Both the position numbers and the translations under genes were made by a program. From UBA4416 sp040386075 (lineage in GTDB: Bacteria; Bacteroidota; Bacteroidia; B-17B0; Aurantibacillaceae), in assembly GCA_040386075.1 (NCBI GenBank), contig JAZKGE010000013.1, positions 1-64,000 on the forward strand: a stretch of DNA of 64,000 nt. Reading direction: 5' to 3'. The notes under the pieces are model-generated. The model had not been told where the DNA came from, did not search any database, and worked only from the letters and a program-made list of their open reading frames with translations. Of this stretch, positions 1 through 9,053 are shown in pieces (within the stretch, counting starts at the first letter, position 1; the number at the start of each line of letters is the position of its first letter).

Positions 1-229
1 AACAGTTGGGCGAAATTCTTCGTGAATTACGTGTATGTTTCCAGTATAATAAACTTCCTGGCTTTTCATTTTTATGTAAAGCTTTTCTGATATCAGTCAG
101 TTTAACACTACCAGTTTCAAGGATTGCATCATAGATCTGTCTTACATTTACATCCCATTTTTTGGTCCAGTATTTAACTTCATTAGTGTCTTCAGGATGG
201 ATAACATCGCGTCTTACAAAATAACTCAT
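1..229 (-). CDS. DUF3606-like small protein, 3' end cut by window edge
   Basis: Reading the minus strand from an ATG at 229-227 gives 76 codons open to the window edge, so the C-terminus is missing. The segment NEVKYWTKKWDVNVRQIYDA followed by a short helix ending in IRKAL resembles the DUF3606 family (pattern NEVxYWtkkfgvs..L..Av...G), whose function is unknown. It starts 15 bases after the stop of the FAD/Rieske oxidoreductase on the same strand, so the two are probably co-transcribed. The residues after about 55 (SLLYWKHTRNSRR) are not typical of DUF3606, so there may be an extra C-terminal part. The reading frame is fairly sure; the family call is by eye only. Confidence 0.55.
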   Translation of the reverse strand, partial: MSYFVRRDVIHPEDTNEVKYWTKKWDVNVRQIYDAILETGSVKLTDIRKALHKNEKPGSLLYWKHTRNSRRISPNC

Positions 230-244
230 GGCTTTTATATTTTA

Positions 245-1870
245 TTAATTATTATTTGAAAATTTATCGGAGACATTCGGTTTCGATTCTCTGTGGTAGG
301 GAAGATCTGTGTTTGCAGGACCGTTTAACACTTTACCTTCATAAGTAAAACGACTTCCATGACAAGGACAATCCCAGCTTTTTTCATCATTGTTCCATAT
401 AAGTCCGCATTGTAAATGTGTGCATTTTGACCCTACAAAATGTAATTGATCCTTTTCATCACAAAATACACCATATTTTTTTCCGGCTACTTCAATGATC
501 TTCCCTTCATTACGTTGAACACTTTGCAGGTCATGACCTTCTTTATTTAATTTTTGTACTTTATAATAATTAGTGAAACCACCAACAAATTCTTTAAAAA
601 AAACTTTACCGGCATGTAATAAATTAAATCTTGCGGGATCATATAATTCCTCAAATTTATTTTCGCGACCATTGATCAAATCATCAATTAAAGTAGCGGC
701 AATAGTGGCATGTGTCATTCCGTTACCTGAATCCCCGGTTACGATATACACGTTATCCTTATCCATAGGATTACGCCCTATGAAAGCCACGCCATCCATA
801 GGTTCCATAACCTGTCCCGACCACCTGTAAACAATTTCACCAACATCAAAATGCTGGTTAACCCAGTTTTCTAACAAACCATAACGTTCCTCTTCAGGTC
901 TGTTTTCAAGATCGGCCATACCTGTTGGATGGTCTTCTCCGCCAATGATCAAAAGATCATGTGTATCATCTAATTTTTGAGTACGCACATAATGATAGGG
1001 AGGAATATCTGAATTTACATTAAAGTCTCCGGTATCCCACCACAACGACATTGGTAAAGAATCTTTTTTGATCTTAGCACCAATAACATACGTACGATAA
1101 GCATATTGTTTCAAATGCATCACCACCTTATTATTTACAGGCGTGTTAGTAGCGATCACTACATGCTTTGCATTTATTTTAAAACCATTATCAGTAGTTA
1201 CACCTGTTGAATCAATTAATTTAGCGTGTGTATTTGTATAAATGATACCTCCATTGGATTGAATCACCTCACATAAAGCTCTCATATATTTTAAAGGGTG
1301 GAACTGGGCTTGATTAGAAAATCTTAAACAAGGACCTGCATGATCTTCCATACCCGGAACATTTGAAAGTTTGGTAACATCCAAACCCGCTTCTGTTGCA
1401 GCTTCAAATTCTCTATCAATAGACTCTAATTTATCGCTTGGATGAAGGAATAAATAGCCGTTCACTCGCTTGAAATCACAATCGATTTTTTCATTTTTGA
1501 CAGTACGTTCAATAAAGCCGATAGCGGATTGGTGACTTTCGGCAATTAATTTAGTTTTGTCTTTACCGAACATTCTTTCCAATTCGTAATACCTGTCATC
1601 AAGAGCAGTAACCAAATGAGCTGTTGTTCGGCCTGTTTCACCACTTCCAATAAATCCATCCTCCACTATTACTACTTTGTTTCCTGACTTCACCAAACGA
1701 TAAGCTATACTAACTCCTGCAATACCGCCACCCACAATAACCACATCGGTTTCTGTATTTACTTCAAGTTTCTGAAAAGATAAAGGAGCAATAGATTCTA
1801 TCCAAACAGTACTGTGTGTACCGGCCGTAATTTTTTCTGAATTCGGATGCGCGTGGGTTTCTTCTTCCAT
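245..1870 (-). CDS. FAD-dependent oxidoreductase with C-terminal Rieske [2Fe-2S] domain
   Basis: 541 residues. Residues 42-60 form the FAD-binding Rossmann segment (VVIVGGGIAG, glycines 47-52), followed by a DAO/glycine-oxidase-like body up to about 420. The C-terminus is a Rieske domain: C483-T-H485 and C501-P-C-H504 are the cluster ligands. This architecture (DAO plus Rieske) is common as a cytosolic oxidase or dehydrogenase of unknown amine or sugar-acid substrate, with the Rieske centre passing electrons to or from FAD. No signal peptide is seen. An ATG start fits well, and the gene is divergent from the NUDIX gene across 187 bases in which I see no other gene. The partial DUF3606-like gene follows at 15 bases. 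The cofactors are well supported; the substrate cannot be told. Confidence 0.9.
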   Translation of the reverse strand: MEEETHAHPNSEKITAGTHSTVWIESIAPLSFQKLEVNTETDVVIVGGGIAGVSIAYRLVKSGNKVVIVEDGFIGSGETGRTTAHLVTALDDRYYELERMFGKDKTKLIAESHQSAIGFIERTVKNEKIDCDFKRVNGYLFLHPSDKLESIDREFEAATEAGLDVTKLSNVPGMEDHAGPCLRFSNQAQFHPLKYMRALCEVIQSNGGIIYTNTHAKLIDSTGVTTDNGFKINAKHVVIATNTPVNNKVVMHLKQYAYRTYVIGAKIKKDSLPMSLWWDTGDFNVNSDIPPYHYVRTQKLDDTHDLLIIGGEDHPTGMADLENRPEEERYGLLENWVNQHFDVGEIVYRWSGQVMEPMDGVAFIGRNPMDKDNVYIVTGDSGNGMTHATIAATLIDDLINGRENKFEELYDPARFNLLHAGKVFFKEFVGGFTNYYKVQKLNKEGHDLQSVQRNEGKIIEVAGKKYGVFCDEKDQLHFVGSKCTHLQCGLIWNNDEKSWDCPCHGSRFTYEGKVLNGPANTDLPYHRESKPNVSDKFSNNN

Positions 1871-2057
1871 GGTATTTTTTTTAGTAATAGAACAAAAACA
1901 GTTCCGACTTCCTTATACCAAAACTCTCAATAAAATAAGGGCTTTATACAACCATTCATTTATAAAAGCGCATCTAATTTCTCAATTTGTTGCATTTAAT
2001 ACTCACTTATTAAAAACTATCTCAAACAAGCTGGCATATTAATATCATGTTAATCGT

Positions 2058-2477
2058 ATGATCTTCAAGAGTTTTGTACTGATAGAAAAAGAAGGGCGCT
2101 ATTTATTAATTCGCGAAGCGGCCGCCAAATGGAAAGGCAAATGGTTTCTTCCAGGAGGAAAAGTAGAGCCTGGTGAAAAGCCTGAGGACGCAGCTCACAG
2201 AGAAGCAAAAGAAGAAGCCGGTTGTAAGATAGCAATTGACGGCATTTTCTATTTCAGATATAATGAGGGCTTCCTGGACCGTTACTTAGCTTTCTTTTTT
2301 GCAGCCACGATCATTGGAGATGAGATCAAAAATTTTGCTGATAAACATTCGCTTGAAACAAAGTGGTTCACTTATGAAGAAATAATGGGCTTACCGCTTC
2401 GGCAAAGGCTTTTAGAGATCCTTGATAGCTACAAAAAAACAGAGGTAATTCCAGTAAATAATTTTAGAGTGATGTGA
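2058..2477 (+). CDS. NUDIX hydrolase
   Basis: 139 residues, the usual size of a single NUDIX fold. The Nudix box begins at G34 (GGKVEPGE), continues with REAKEEAG at 48-55 and matches Gx5Ex7REUxEExGU, so the metal-binding glutamates are present. Family members hydrolyse a nucleoside diphosphate linked to another group (X); the substrate here is unknown. The gene starts with ATG and stands alone, divergent from the FAD/Rieske gene and 256 bases ahead of rpoN. An 8-bp inverted repeat (GTGAAATT / AATTTCAC, 2474-2497) overlaps the stop codon but has no T tract, so it is only a weak terminator candidate. Confidence 0.9.
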   Translation: MIFKSFVLIEKEGRYLLIREAAAKWKGKWFLPGGKVEPGEKPEDAAHREAKEEAGCKIAIDGIFYFRYNEGFLDRYLAFFFAATIIGDEIKNFADKHSLETKWFTYEEIMGLPLRQRLLEILDSYKKTEVIPVNNFRVM

Positions 2478-2535
2478 AATTTTTATGAGAATTTCACATG
2501 ATAAAATGCTCTTATTCCCCATTTCAGTCAAATTC

Positions 2536-2561
2536 TGGGGAGTGGGATTCCCAATTCCCCA
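2536..2561. repeat. Nested inverted repeat upstream of rpoN
   Basis: TGGGGA ... TCCCCA (2536-2541 and 2556-2561) encloses GGG/CCC, giving a nested palindrome in the 256-base gap between the NUDIX gene and rpoN. A further ATTCCCCA lies at 2514-2521. It could be an operator or an RNA hairpin. There is no T tract, so I do not call it a terminator. Similar TTCCCCAA words occur in two other intergenic regions of this window. Confidence 0.4.
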
Positions 2562-2733
2562 AAAGTCTTAAAAATCATGCATTCATAAATAGCTGATTTT
2601 CATCCTCTTAATGACTCAAAAAAACTCGGCACTGTTATTTCAATAATGGCCAGCATATACAACTCTATCTCCCGTTTAAAGCAAATATATAGTGTGGTAA
2701 TTAATATGAAATTTTAAACTAAACTTAGAAATT

Positions 2734-4209
2734 ATGGCGATCATACAATCACAAACACAGAAACTGGCGCAAAAGCTAACACACCAACAAATCCAATTGA
2801 TTAATATTTTGGGTTTACCAACCGTTGCCCTTGAACAGCATATTGCTACTGAAATGGCTATTAATCCTGCATTAGAATTTGATACAGTTGAAAACGAAGC
2901 AACTGACGGAGACGATCAGGATGCAAACGACACTTTGGAAGAACGTGAAGACTTTGTTTCTGAAGGAAAGTTAGGAGAAGATTATGACTACAAAGATTAC
3001 ATGGACAAGGATTCATTGGATGATTATAAATATGAAGCCAATAACCATGTAAAAGAAGATGAAAAAAGAGAGCAGGTTTTTTTAGAAAGTCATGATTTTA
3101 CTATTTCATTGATCGATCAGTTAAACTTACTACCGATAACTGAAAAAGAAAAAGAAATGGGTATCTATTTGATCAACACATTAGATGATGATGGTTATTT
3201 AAGAAGATCTCTTGAAGATATTGCTGATGAATTTTCATTTGTTGCTCAATTTGCAACCGAAGAAGAATTTCAAAACACTTTAAATAAGATCAAAACGCTT
3301 GAACCGATTGGAATTGGAGCAAAGGACCTTAGAGAATGTTTGATTCTACAATTAAACCATAAATCAGAAAAAACAAAAGATACTTATAACGCCATAAATA
3401 TCCTTGAAAAACATATGGATGAGTTATCATCCAAAAATTTTGAGGCTATTAAAAAGAAATTAAAATTAGATGCTGATGAGTTTCAGGATGCACTAGCGGA
3501 GATCAAAAAATTAAATCCAGTGCCTGCAGGAAGTTCTAAAGAAAACACAGGCAGAGCAATTACTATTGAACCCGATTTCACAGTAATGGTAGAAAACGAT
3601 CATGTTGAATTGTTTTTGAATTCTGCCAAACATCCTCCATTAAAGATCAGCGATGATTATACTGAAATGTTGAACAGTTACTCAAAGGCAAAAGATAAAA
3701 GTTTACGTGAAGCTTCCAGCTTTATCAAAAGCAAAGTAGATAGTGCTAAATGGTTCATTGAAGCCTTGCAACAGCGAGAAAAACTAATGATCACAGTGGC
3801 TAAAGCAATTGTTAGACATCAGAAAAAATTCTTCATCACAGGTGATGAAGCTGATTTAAAGCCATTGATCTTAAAAACTATTGCTGAAGAAATAGGATCT
3901 GATATTTCAACTGTATCACGTATTGTTATCAGCAAATATATTCAAACAGCATATGGTACTTTGTTAATGAAACATTTATTCTCTGAAGGCTTAAGCACTA
4001 CCAATGGAGAAGTTGTAAGTACAAAAGAAGTGAAAAAAGTATTACAGGAATGTGTAAATAAAGAAGACAAGAAAAATCCATTAAGTGACGAACAAATTGC
4101 TTACTACTTAATGCAAAAAACATATTCAATTGCCCGTAGAACGGTAGCCAAATACAGAGAGCAACTAAATATACCTAATAAAAATTTCAGAAGATCAGCC
4201 GCAGCATAA
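2734..4209 (+). CDS. rpoN: RNA polymerase sigma-54 factor
   Basis: 491 residues, the normal length for sigma-54. The N-terminal Q-rich activator-interacting region I is present (QSQTQKLAQKLTHQQIQLIN at about 5-25), followed by an acidic region II (about 45-110), the core-binding region, and the RpoN box ARRTVAKYRE at about 467-476, which reads the -24 promoter element. It directs RNA polymerase to -24/-12 promoters and needs an AAA+ enhancer-binding protein; none is encoded in this window. The ATG start gives the canonical N-terminus. The gene is monocistronic, with a strong hairpin terminator right behind it. Confidence 0.97.
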   Translation: MAIIQSQTQKLAQKLTHQQIQLINILGLPTVALEQHIATEMAINPALEFDTVENEATDGDDQDANDTLEEREDFVSEGKLGEDYDYKDYMDKDSLDDYKYEANNHVKEDEKREQVFLESHDFTISLIDQLNLLPITEKEKEMGIYLINTLDDDGYLRRSLEDIADEFSFVAQFATEEEFQNTLNKIKTLEPIGIGAKDLRECLILQLNHKSEKTKDTYNAINILEKHMDELSSKNFEAIKKKLKLDADEFQDALAEIKKLNPVPAGSSKENTGRAITIEPDFTVMVENDHVELFLNSAKHPPLKISDDYTEMLNSYSKAKDKSLREASSFIKSKVDSAKWFIEALQQREKLMITVAKAIVRHQKKFFITGDEADLKPLILKTIAEEIGSDISTVSRIVISKYIQTAYGTLLMKHLFSEGLSTTNGEVVSTKEVKKVLQECVNKEDKKNPLSDEQIAYYLMQKTYSIARRTVAKYREQLNIPNKNFRRSAAA

Positions 4210-4232
4210 TTAACTGAAGCCGGTCACTGAAT

Positions 4233-4268
4233 AAAAAAAGTGAGAGTGTTAAAACTCTCACTTTTTTA
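4233..4268 (+). terminator. Bidirectional intrinsic terminator
   Basis: GTGAGAGT (4240-4247) pairs with ACTCTCAC (4254-4261) around a 6-base loop. It is flanked by A7 on the left and T6 on the right, so it can stop rpoN transcription on the plus strand and the receiver gene arriving on the minus strand. Confidence 0.9.
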
Positions 4269-4276
4269 TTTTCTGG

Positions 4277-4705
4277 CTATTCGTACTCACTTGGCGCAAT
4301 ACAACGTTTCCAGTACTCCATAATAGTTTTTATGGTATGTTCTAGTTCCTCCATCCCATTAGGTTTAACAAAAAATCCTTGTACAGACATGGAGTATGCA
4401 TCTATAACCGATTGCTTATTGGCATTAGTAGTAAAAAATAAATACGGAATGCACTTTACATGCAATAATTCATTAGTATGAATTTTTGAACGCAATTCAA
4501 AACCATTAATTCTAGGCATATTAATATCTGACAAGATCAGAAATGGATTAACATCCGTTTTGTTCAGGTATTCAAGCGCATCGTTTCCATCTTTAAAAAA
4601 CACAATTTTATTTTTATAATCTAACTTCTTAAATATCTCTGTTAGAAAAAGTTGATCGTCTTCATCATCTTCAATGACTACTACAGGTCCGTTTTTGTTC
4701 ATCAT
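4277..4705 (-). CDS. Single-domain response regulator
   Basis: 142 residues, receiver (REC) domain only. Acidic pair D13/D14, phosphoacceptor D60 (LILSDINMP) and the conserved lysine K114 (FVKPNG) are all present, so it should accept a phosphoryl group. There is no output domain. It lies 23 bases downstream of the CheB-CheR-PAS-kinase fusion on the same strand and is its likely partner. Two adjacent ATG codons (4705 and 4702) are possible starts. The RcpA/CheY-like pattern with an acidic stretch EDDEDD is typical of Bacteroidota receivers that serve hybrid or light-type kinases. Confidence 0.92.
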   Translation of the reverse strand: MMNKNGPVVVIEDDEDDQLFLTEIFKKLDYKNKIVFFKDGNDALEYLNKTDVNPFLILSDINMPRINGFELRSKIHTNELLHVKCIPYLFFTTNANKQSVIDAYSMSVQGFFVKPNGMEELEHTIKTIMEYWKRCIAPSEYE

Positions 4706-4728
4706 ACTTTAATTTATATTTTATTATT

Positions 4729-7700
4729 TTATTTGTTTTCGGAAGGTATGTACATCTCAAATCGTACCCCTTCATTTAATTTACCACTCGCCGTCATAAT
4801 GCCATTGTGATTTTCTACGATCCTCTTACAGATGGCAAGACCAATACCTGTTCCTGGAAAATCCACAACGGAATTAAGGCGTTGAAAAGCTTCAAATATC
4901 CGTTCCTTATACTGCATATCGAACCCAATTCCATTATCGGTATAAGTAAGGCGGCAATATTTTTTTCGAGGTAATAAGGCCTCATGACCTGTTTTACTAC
5001 CTAGCATAACTTCACTTTTTATAACAATATGGGGTGCCACATCTGGTTTCGAGAATTTCAGGGAATTACTGATCAGGTTATGCATCAATTGCCGAAACTG
5101 AAAAGGAATAACTTCGACCTTACATAGCTTTTCAATATCTACAAGGCATTTTTTCTTCTCTAATACATCTTCAAAATCTTTTGCAACATCGTTAATCATT
5201 ACATTGAGATCAGTACTTTCAAAAACACGGTCGTCACTCTTGGTACGTGAGTAGGTCAAAAGATCTTCGATCAGATAACGCATGCGGTTAGCAGTCAATA
5301 TGATCTTTCCGAAATAAGCTTTACCGGAGGCAGATAAATTGTGCTCATCATCTTTTAATATACAATCTACAAAAGTTTGGATCTTTCTTAACGGCTCTTG
5401 TAAATCGTGACTGGAGATATAAGTAAAAGACACCAGGTCCTTATTTGCTGTCTCCAGTTCTACGTTCTTCCGTTCAAGTTCACCGGTTCTGCCGGATACC
5501 ATTTTTTCCAATTCTAATTTATCCTGTCTGTGAACGCGTATATTTTCCTCGTTTTCTCCATCTGCCGCTTTTTGGCGCACATGTCGTTCTGTAATATCTT
5601 TTATCGCCAAAAGGATCAGTTTTTCACGATGCGTTTTTTGTATAATGCGGCTAGCATTGAGCAACATCACTTTTTCTCCCAATCCAGGGAAAGTATGTGT
5701 TACTACAAAATTTTCGAACTGAGAATTTTTAGCAAGAATCGAGTCCAGTAATTCCCGAAGTTTAGGAATATCCCATTGTTTATTTCCCAGTTCAAACAAT
5801 TGTTTTCCCTCAGTTTCTTCAACCGTCACATTAAATTTTTTGTAAAACGATTTATTGGCAGATTTGACCTGAAGGTTACTATTAAGAACGATCATGGGCT
5901 CATGAATGGTAGCAATAATCGTTTGAGAATAATTATACGATTCCTCCAGTAGATCATTATGCTTTTTTAAAGAAGCATTGGTAACAATCAGTTCCTCATT
6001 AGCTGCTTCAATTTCTTCTTTGGTACTTTCCAGCTCCTCATTCAATGTTTGAAACTCTTCATTGCTTGAAACAATTTCTTCATTAGCCGTTTGTAATTCT
6101 TCGTAAGCTGATTCCTGGGATTCGATCACAGAGTGTATCTCTGTTCTTGCGTGATTCAACTCATCTGTCAACCGTTGTATACGTTGGTTATGAATAGAAC
6201 TATTTTTGCCATTTTTATTGGTCTCGGTATAATTCTCTACCTTTTCCTGCAAGGTGAAAACAATTAATAATAAAGGTTCATCCCAATCAAATTTTATAGG
6301 CGACACTTCAAGGGTCATAATTTGATAGGTAGAATTGATCTTAAGCTCAATACCGGATTTAGTAACGGATTGTTTTGTTTTGATGGCCTGTAAAATTGCA
6401 TTGCGTAATTCAAACGCAAATTCGGGCCGCGTCATTTTTAAAATATTTAAACTCGCCTTTCCTGATGGATGTGAGAGAAACACGGAAGTAGATCCCCTGA
6501 ACTGCAATATCTCCATATCTTTATTGATAATGGCACATGCAGGCATATAACTCGACAATAAAACAGAATTAATAAGCCCATCCAGTTTTATGGAGTCCTC
6601 ATCCATAATTTTTGAAGGAAAAGATCTGATGCTTTGTTCCGGGATAATAGTTTTAGGGTAACGCGGAATAAGCTCTGACACCTTACGGGCACCCACGTTT
6701 TTTTTACGGGAGTAAACCTTATACTTACTATTTACCTGTGTAAAATGAGTCGAACCTGACCCTATGGTTTCTGACTTACCTAACATCAAATAACCCTTTT
6801 CATTTAAGGCAAAATGAAGCGTAGCGAGTACTTTCTTTTGTGCGGGAGCGTCAAAATAGATCATTAAATTTCGGCAACTTATGAGATCCATACGCGAAAA
6901 AGGTGGATCGCGTAATATATTGTGGGAAGTTCCAAATACGCACATTTCACGTAATTGCTGGGTTATCCTATAACGACTTTTTACTTTCGTAAAAAAACGT
7001 TCTAATCTTACTGCACTAATTGTTTTGAGATCGCTTTTAGAAAATTCGCCTAAACGAGCGGCTTTTATAGCTATCTCACTGAGGTCTGTTGCAAAGATCT
7101 GTACAGGAGTTTTATCATTTAATTTTTCCTGCATCTCTGCGATCATGATGGCAATAGAATATGCTTCCTGCCCTGTAGAACAGGCTGCTACCCATATCCG
7201 GAGCGTATCCTTTTTCTTTTTTTCTTTCAGTAACTTTGGTAGTATTGCAGTTTTTAAATAACGGAACGTTTCTATGTCCCTGAAAAAGCTGGTAACGTTT
7301 ATCAGCAGATCCGCATAAAGTGTTTCTGCTTCTTTATTATTATCTTCCAGAAGCTTCGCATAATCCTTAATAGATTTTATATTGTTTTTTAGAATTCTAC
7401 GCTGTATTCGCCTTTTAATGGTTGACAACTTATAATGACTGAAATCTACTCCATTACGTTTTTGTAAGATCTCAAAAATAGAACTGAGATCAGAATTGCT
7501 GTCATATAAACCATTTTCTTTAGTGGAATCAACCAAATGGCCTGCAACAATATACTTGCTTAAATAAACTATTTTTTTTGCAATTTCTTTAGGAGACAAA
7601 ACATGATCAACAGCACCCGAAGCGATTGCAGACTGAGGCATACTCCTATTCTTAGCAGTATCATCCTGAGCAAAGGTAAATCCACCAACTTTTTTAATAG

Positions 7701-8154
7701 CTCTTATTCCTTTAGTACCATCGCTGGCATTACCCGACAAAATAATCCCAATTATATTTTCTTTATGAGTTAAAGCTAAAGATGAAAACAGAACATCAAT
7801 AGAGATTGCCGGGTTGCCTTTTGAGCGTGGAATTAGTTTAATATGTCCATCCGTGACCTTAATACCTTTGTTGTAAGGTATAACATACACATTATTTGGT
7901 TTCATTAATTCCATATCGTCAATTACCTGCACTTTCATTTTAGTGGTCTTGGCTAAAATAGAAGTCAGTAAACTTTTATGATCGGGGCTGAGATGTTGTA
8001 CAAAAATATAGGCCATACCAGTATTTGATGAAACATTCTTTAATAACTCACTCATAGCCTCCAGGCCTCCCGCCGAGGCACCAATGGCAACTATCGGGAA
8101 AGTTTTATCTTTCCTAGCTTGTTCAGTAATAGTAATACTATTTTTAGTTTTCAT
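4729..8154 (-). CDS. CheB-CheR-PAS-histidine kinase fusion protein
   Basis: 1141 residues from the ATG at 8154, one base after the stop of the upstream receiver gene; the longer reading would need a TTG. Domains in order: CheB methylesterase (about 20-200) with S27 (IGASAGG), the QHLSPDH histidine and the SGNASDG aspartate; CheR methyltransferase (about 225-490) with SAM motif AACSTGQEAYS; a long heptad coiled coil rich in EELxxxNEE (about 650-750); PAS (about 750-870); and HisKA/HATPase (H-box SSHDLQEPLRKI, N-box NLISNSLKF, GTGIGLAI). There are no membrane segments. The family may couple reversible methylation to kinase activity, but no chemoreceptor gene is near and targets are unknown. The CheB part has no receiver of its own; the adjoining receivers may fill that role. 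Confidence 0.93.
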   Translation of the reverse strand: MKTKNSITITEQARKDKTFPIVAIGASAGGLEAMSELLKNVSSNTGMAYIFVQHLSPDHKSLLTSILAKTTKMKVQVIDDMELMKPNNVYVIPYNKGIKVTDGHIKLIPRSKGNPAISIDVLFSSLALTHKENIIGIILSGNASDGTKGIRAIKKVGGFTFAQDDTAKNRSMPQSAIASGAVDHVLSPKEIAKKIVYLSKYIVAGHLVDSTKENGLYDSNSDLSSIFEILQKRNGVDFSHYKLSTIKRRIQRRILKNNIKSIKDYAKLLEDNNKEAETLYADLLINVTSFFRDIETFRYLKTAILPKLLKEKKKKDTLRIWVAACSTGQEAYSIAIMIAEMQEKLNDKTPVQIFATDLSEIAIKAARLGEFSKSDLKTISAVRLERFFTKVKSRYRITQQLREMCVFGTSHNILRDPPFSRMDLISCRNLMIYFDAPAQKKVLATLHFALNEKGYLMLGKSETIGSGSTHFTQVNSKYKVYSRKKNVGARKVSELIPRYPKTIIPEQSIRSFPSKIMDEDSIKLDGLINSVLLSSYMPACAIINKDMEILQFRGSTSVFLSHPSGKASLNILKMTRPEFAFELRNAILQAIKTKQSVTKSGIELKINSTYQIMTLEVSPIKFDWDEPLLLIVFTLQEKVENYTETNKNGKNSSIHNQRIQRLTDELNHARTEIHSVIESQESAYEELQTANEEIVSSNEEFQTLNEELESTKEEIEAANEELIVTNASLKKHNDLLEESYNYSQTIIATIHEPMIVLNSNLQVKSANKSFYKKFNVTVEETEGKQLFELGNKQWDIPKLRELLDSILAKNSQFENFVVTHTFPGLGEKVMLLNASRIIQKTHREKLILLAIKDITERHVRQKAADGENEENIRVHRQDKLELEKMVSGRTGELERKNVELETANKDLVSFTYISSHDLQEPLRKIQTFVDCILKDDEHNLSASGKAYFGKIILTANRMRYLIEDLLTYSRTKSDDRVFESTDLNVMINDVAKDFEDVLEKKKCLVDIEKLCKVEVIPFQFRQLMHNLISNSLKFSKPDVAPHIVIKSEVMLGSKTGHEALLPRKKYCRLTYTDNGIGFDMQYKERIFEAFQRLNSVVDFPGTGIGLAICKRIVENHNGIMTASGKLNEGVRFEMYIPSENK

Positions 8155-8155
8155 G

Positions 8156-8605
8156 TTATTGGGCAACTATCTTTAAGATAAACTCATCTCTTGTAGGGCG
8201 AACAAAATTCGCTCCTCTTATTAATTCCAAAACGGTTTGCAAAGTTGATTCTAATTCTGCAAGGCCTGACTTTTTAATATAATAGTGCGCACCGTTAGTG
8301 TGCAACAAATCAGCCATCTCACTATAAAGAGAAGTTGAATAAATGATCACTGGAAGATCTTTTAGTGCTTTATTAGATTTTATTTCACACAGGCATTCTG
8401 ATCCGTTCTTGCGGGGCATGTTCAAATCCAAAAAAAGCACGTCCGGCAGCTGCGTAAAGTTTTTTAATAAATAAGCCATTAACTGTTCTCCATCTACCAC
8501 CGTAGTAAGGCGAGATGAAACAGATATTGCCTTTAAAGCTTTATCAAAAAAATAACGATCGTCTGCATCATCATCCGCAAGCAATACATATAACGGTTCG
8601 GGCAT
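8156..8605 (-). CDS. Single-domain response regulator
   Basis: 149 residues, REC domain only. The acidic cluster D11-D13, phosphoacceptor D60 (LFLDLNMP) and lysine motif YYIKKSG are present. Its stop codon and the ATG of the CheB-CheR-kinase fusion are one base apart, implying translational coupling and a dedicated partnership. It is the first gene of a three-gene operon (receiver, fusion kinase, receiver). There is no DNA-binding output, so it may act by protein contact or stand in for the receiver missing from the CheB domain. The ATG start leaves no extension before the fold. Confidence 0.93.
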   Translation of the reverse strand: MPEPLYVLLADDDADDRYFFDKALKAISVSSRLTTVVDGEQLMAYLLKNFTQLPDVLFLDLNMPRKNGSECLCEIKSNKALKDLPVIIYSTSLYSEMADLLHTNGAHYYIKKSGLAELESTLQTVLELIRGANFVRPTRDEFILKIVAQ

Positions 8606-8868
8606 TTGTTTATTTTTATGAAAATAATGCGCTACTACTATTCCCGGTTAATTTCAAGCGACTAAAAAAGATCACTCAACCAGATTGAATCGTTATTCTT
8701 AATATTAGTGAAGATAGGCTAAATAAGCTGAGCAAAGATTAAAAATATTATAATAAAAAAACTATTTCAATAGATATCCCATATTGGGGAATCTATAAAT
8801 TACAGATCAATAACGTTGGCACAGGATTAACGGGTATAAGAAGAAATAATCTTAACTAAAAACATATT

Positions 8869-9048
8869 ATGGACTCTACTAATAAAGATCAAGACGGAAA
8901 GCCATTGCCAATGGTTGAAACAGATGTATTAGGACTTGAAAAAAATAAAGGAAATATTATTACAAATAAAGCGAAACCAAATAGAATATTTATTGGCTTC
9001 GCTATTTTGATCGTTATTGCAATCATATACTGGCTATTAACCAAATAA
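8869..9048 (+). CDS. Small single-pass membrane protein (59 aa)
   Basis: ATG at 8869 and TAA at 9046-9048. The protein has a polar N-terminal half (MDSTNKDQDGKPLPMVET...) and one C-terminal membrane helix (FIGFAILIVIAIIYWLL, residues 41-57) ending TK, so it looks tail-anchored with the N-terminus in the cytoplasm. I do not recognise a family. It converges on the UspA gene with 5 bases between stops. The 263 bases upstream hold no other gene but contain ATCCCATATTGGGGAAT (8776-8792) and a TTGGCAC (8814-8820) that resembles a sigma-54 -24 half-site without a matching -12 GC. The clear helix and a start preceded by an A-rich leader support a real gene. Confidence 0.6.
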   Translation: MDSTNKDQDGKPLPMVETDVLGLEKNKGNIITNKAKPNRIFIGFAILIVIAIIYWLLTK

Positions 9049-9053
9049 GATTT

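Noticed and set aside
2474..2497. Terminator behind the NUDIX gene
   Set aside because: The 8-bp stem has an 8-base loop and no T tract.
8814..8830. TTGGCAC followed by AGGAT TAAC as a sigma-54 promoter for the small membrane protein
   Set aside because: The -24 half matches but the obligatory -12 GC is AC, so the match is too weak to list as a promoter.
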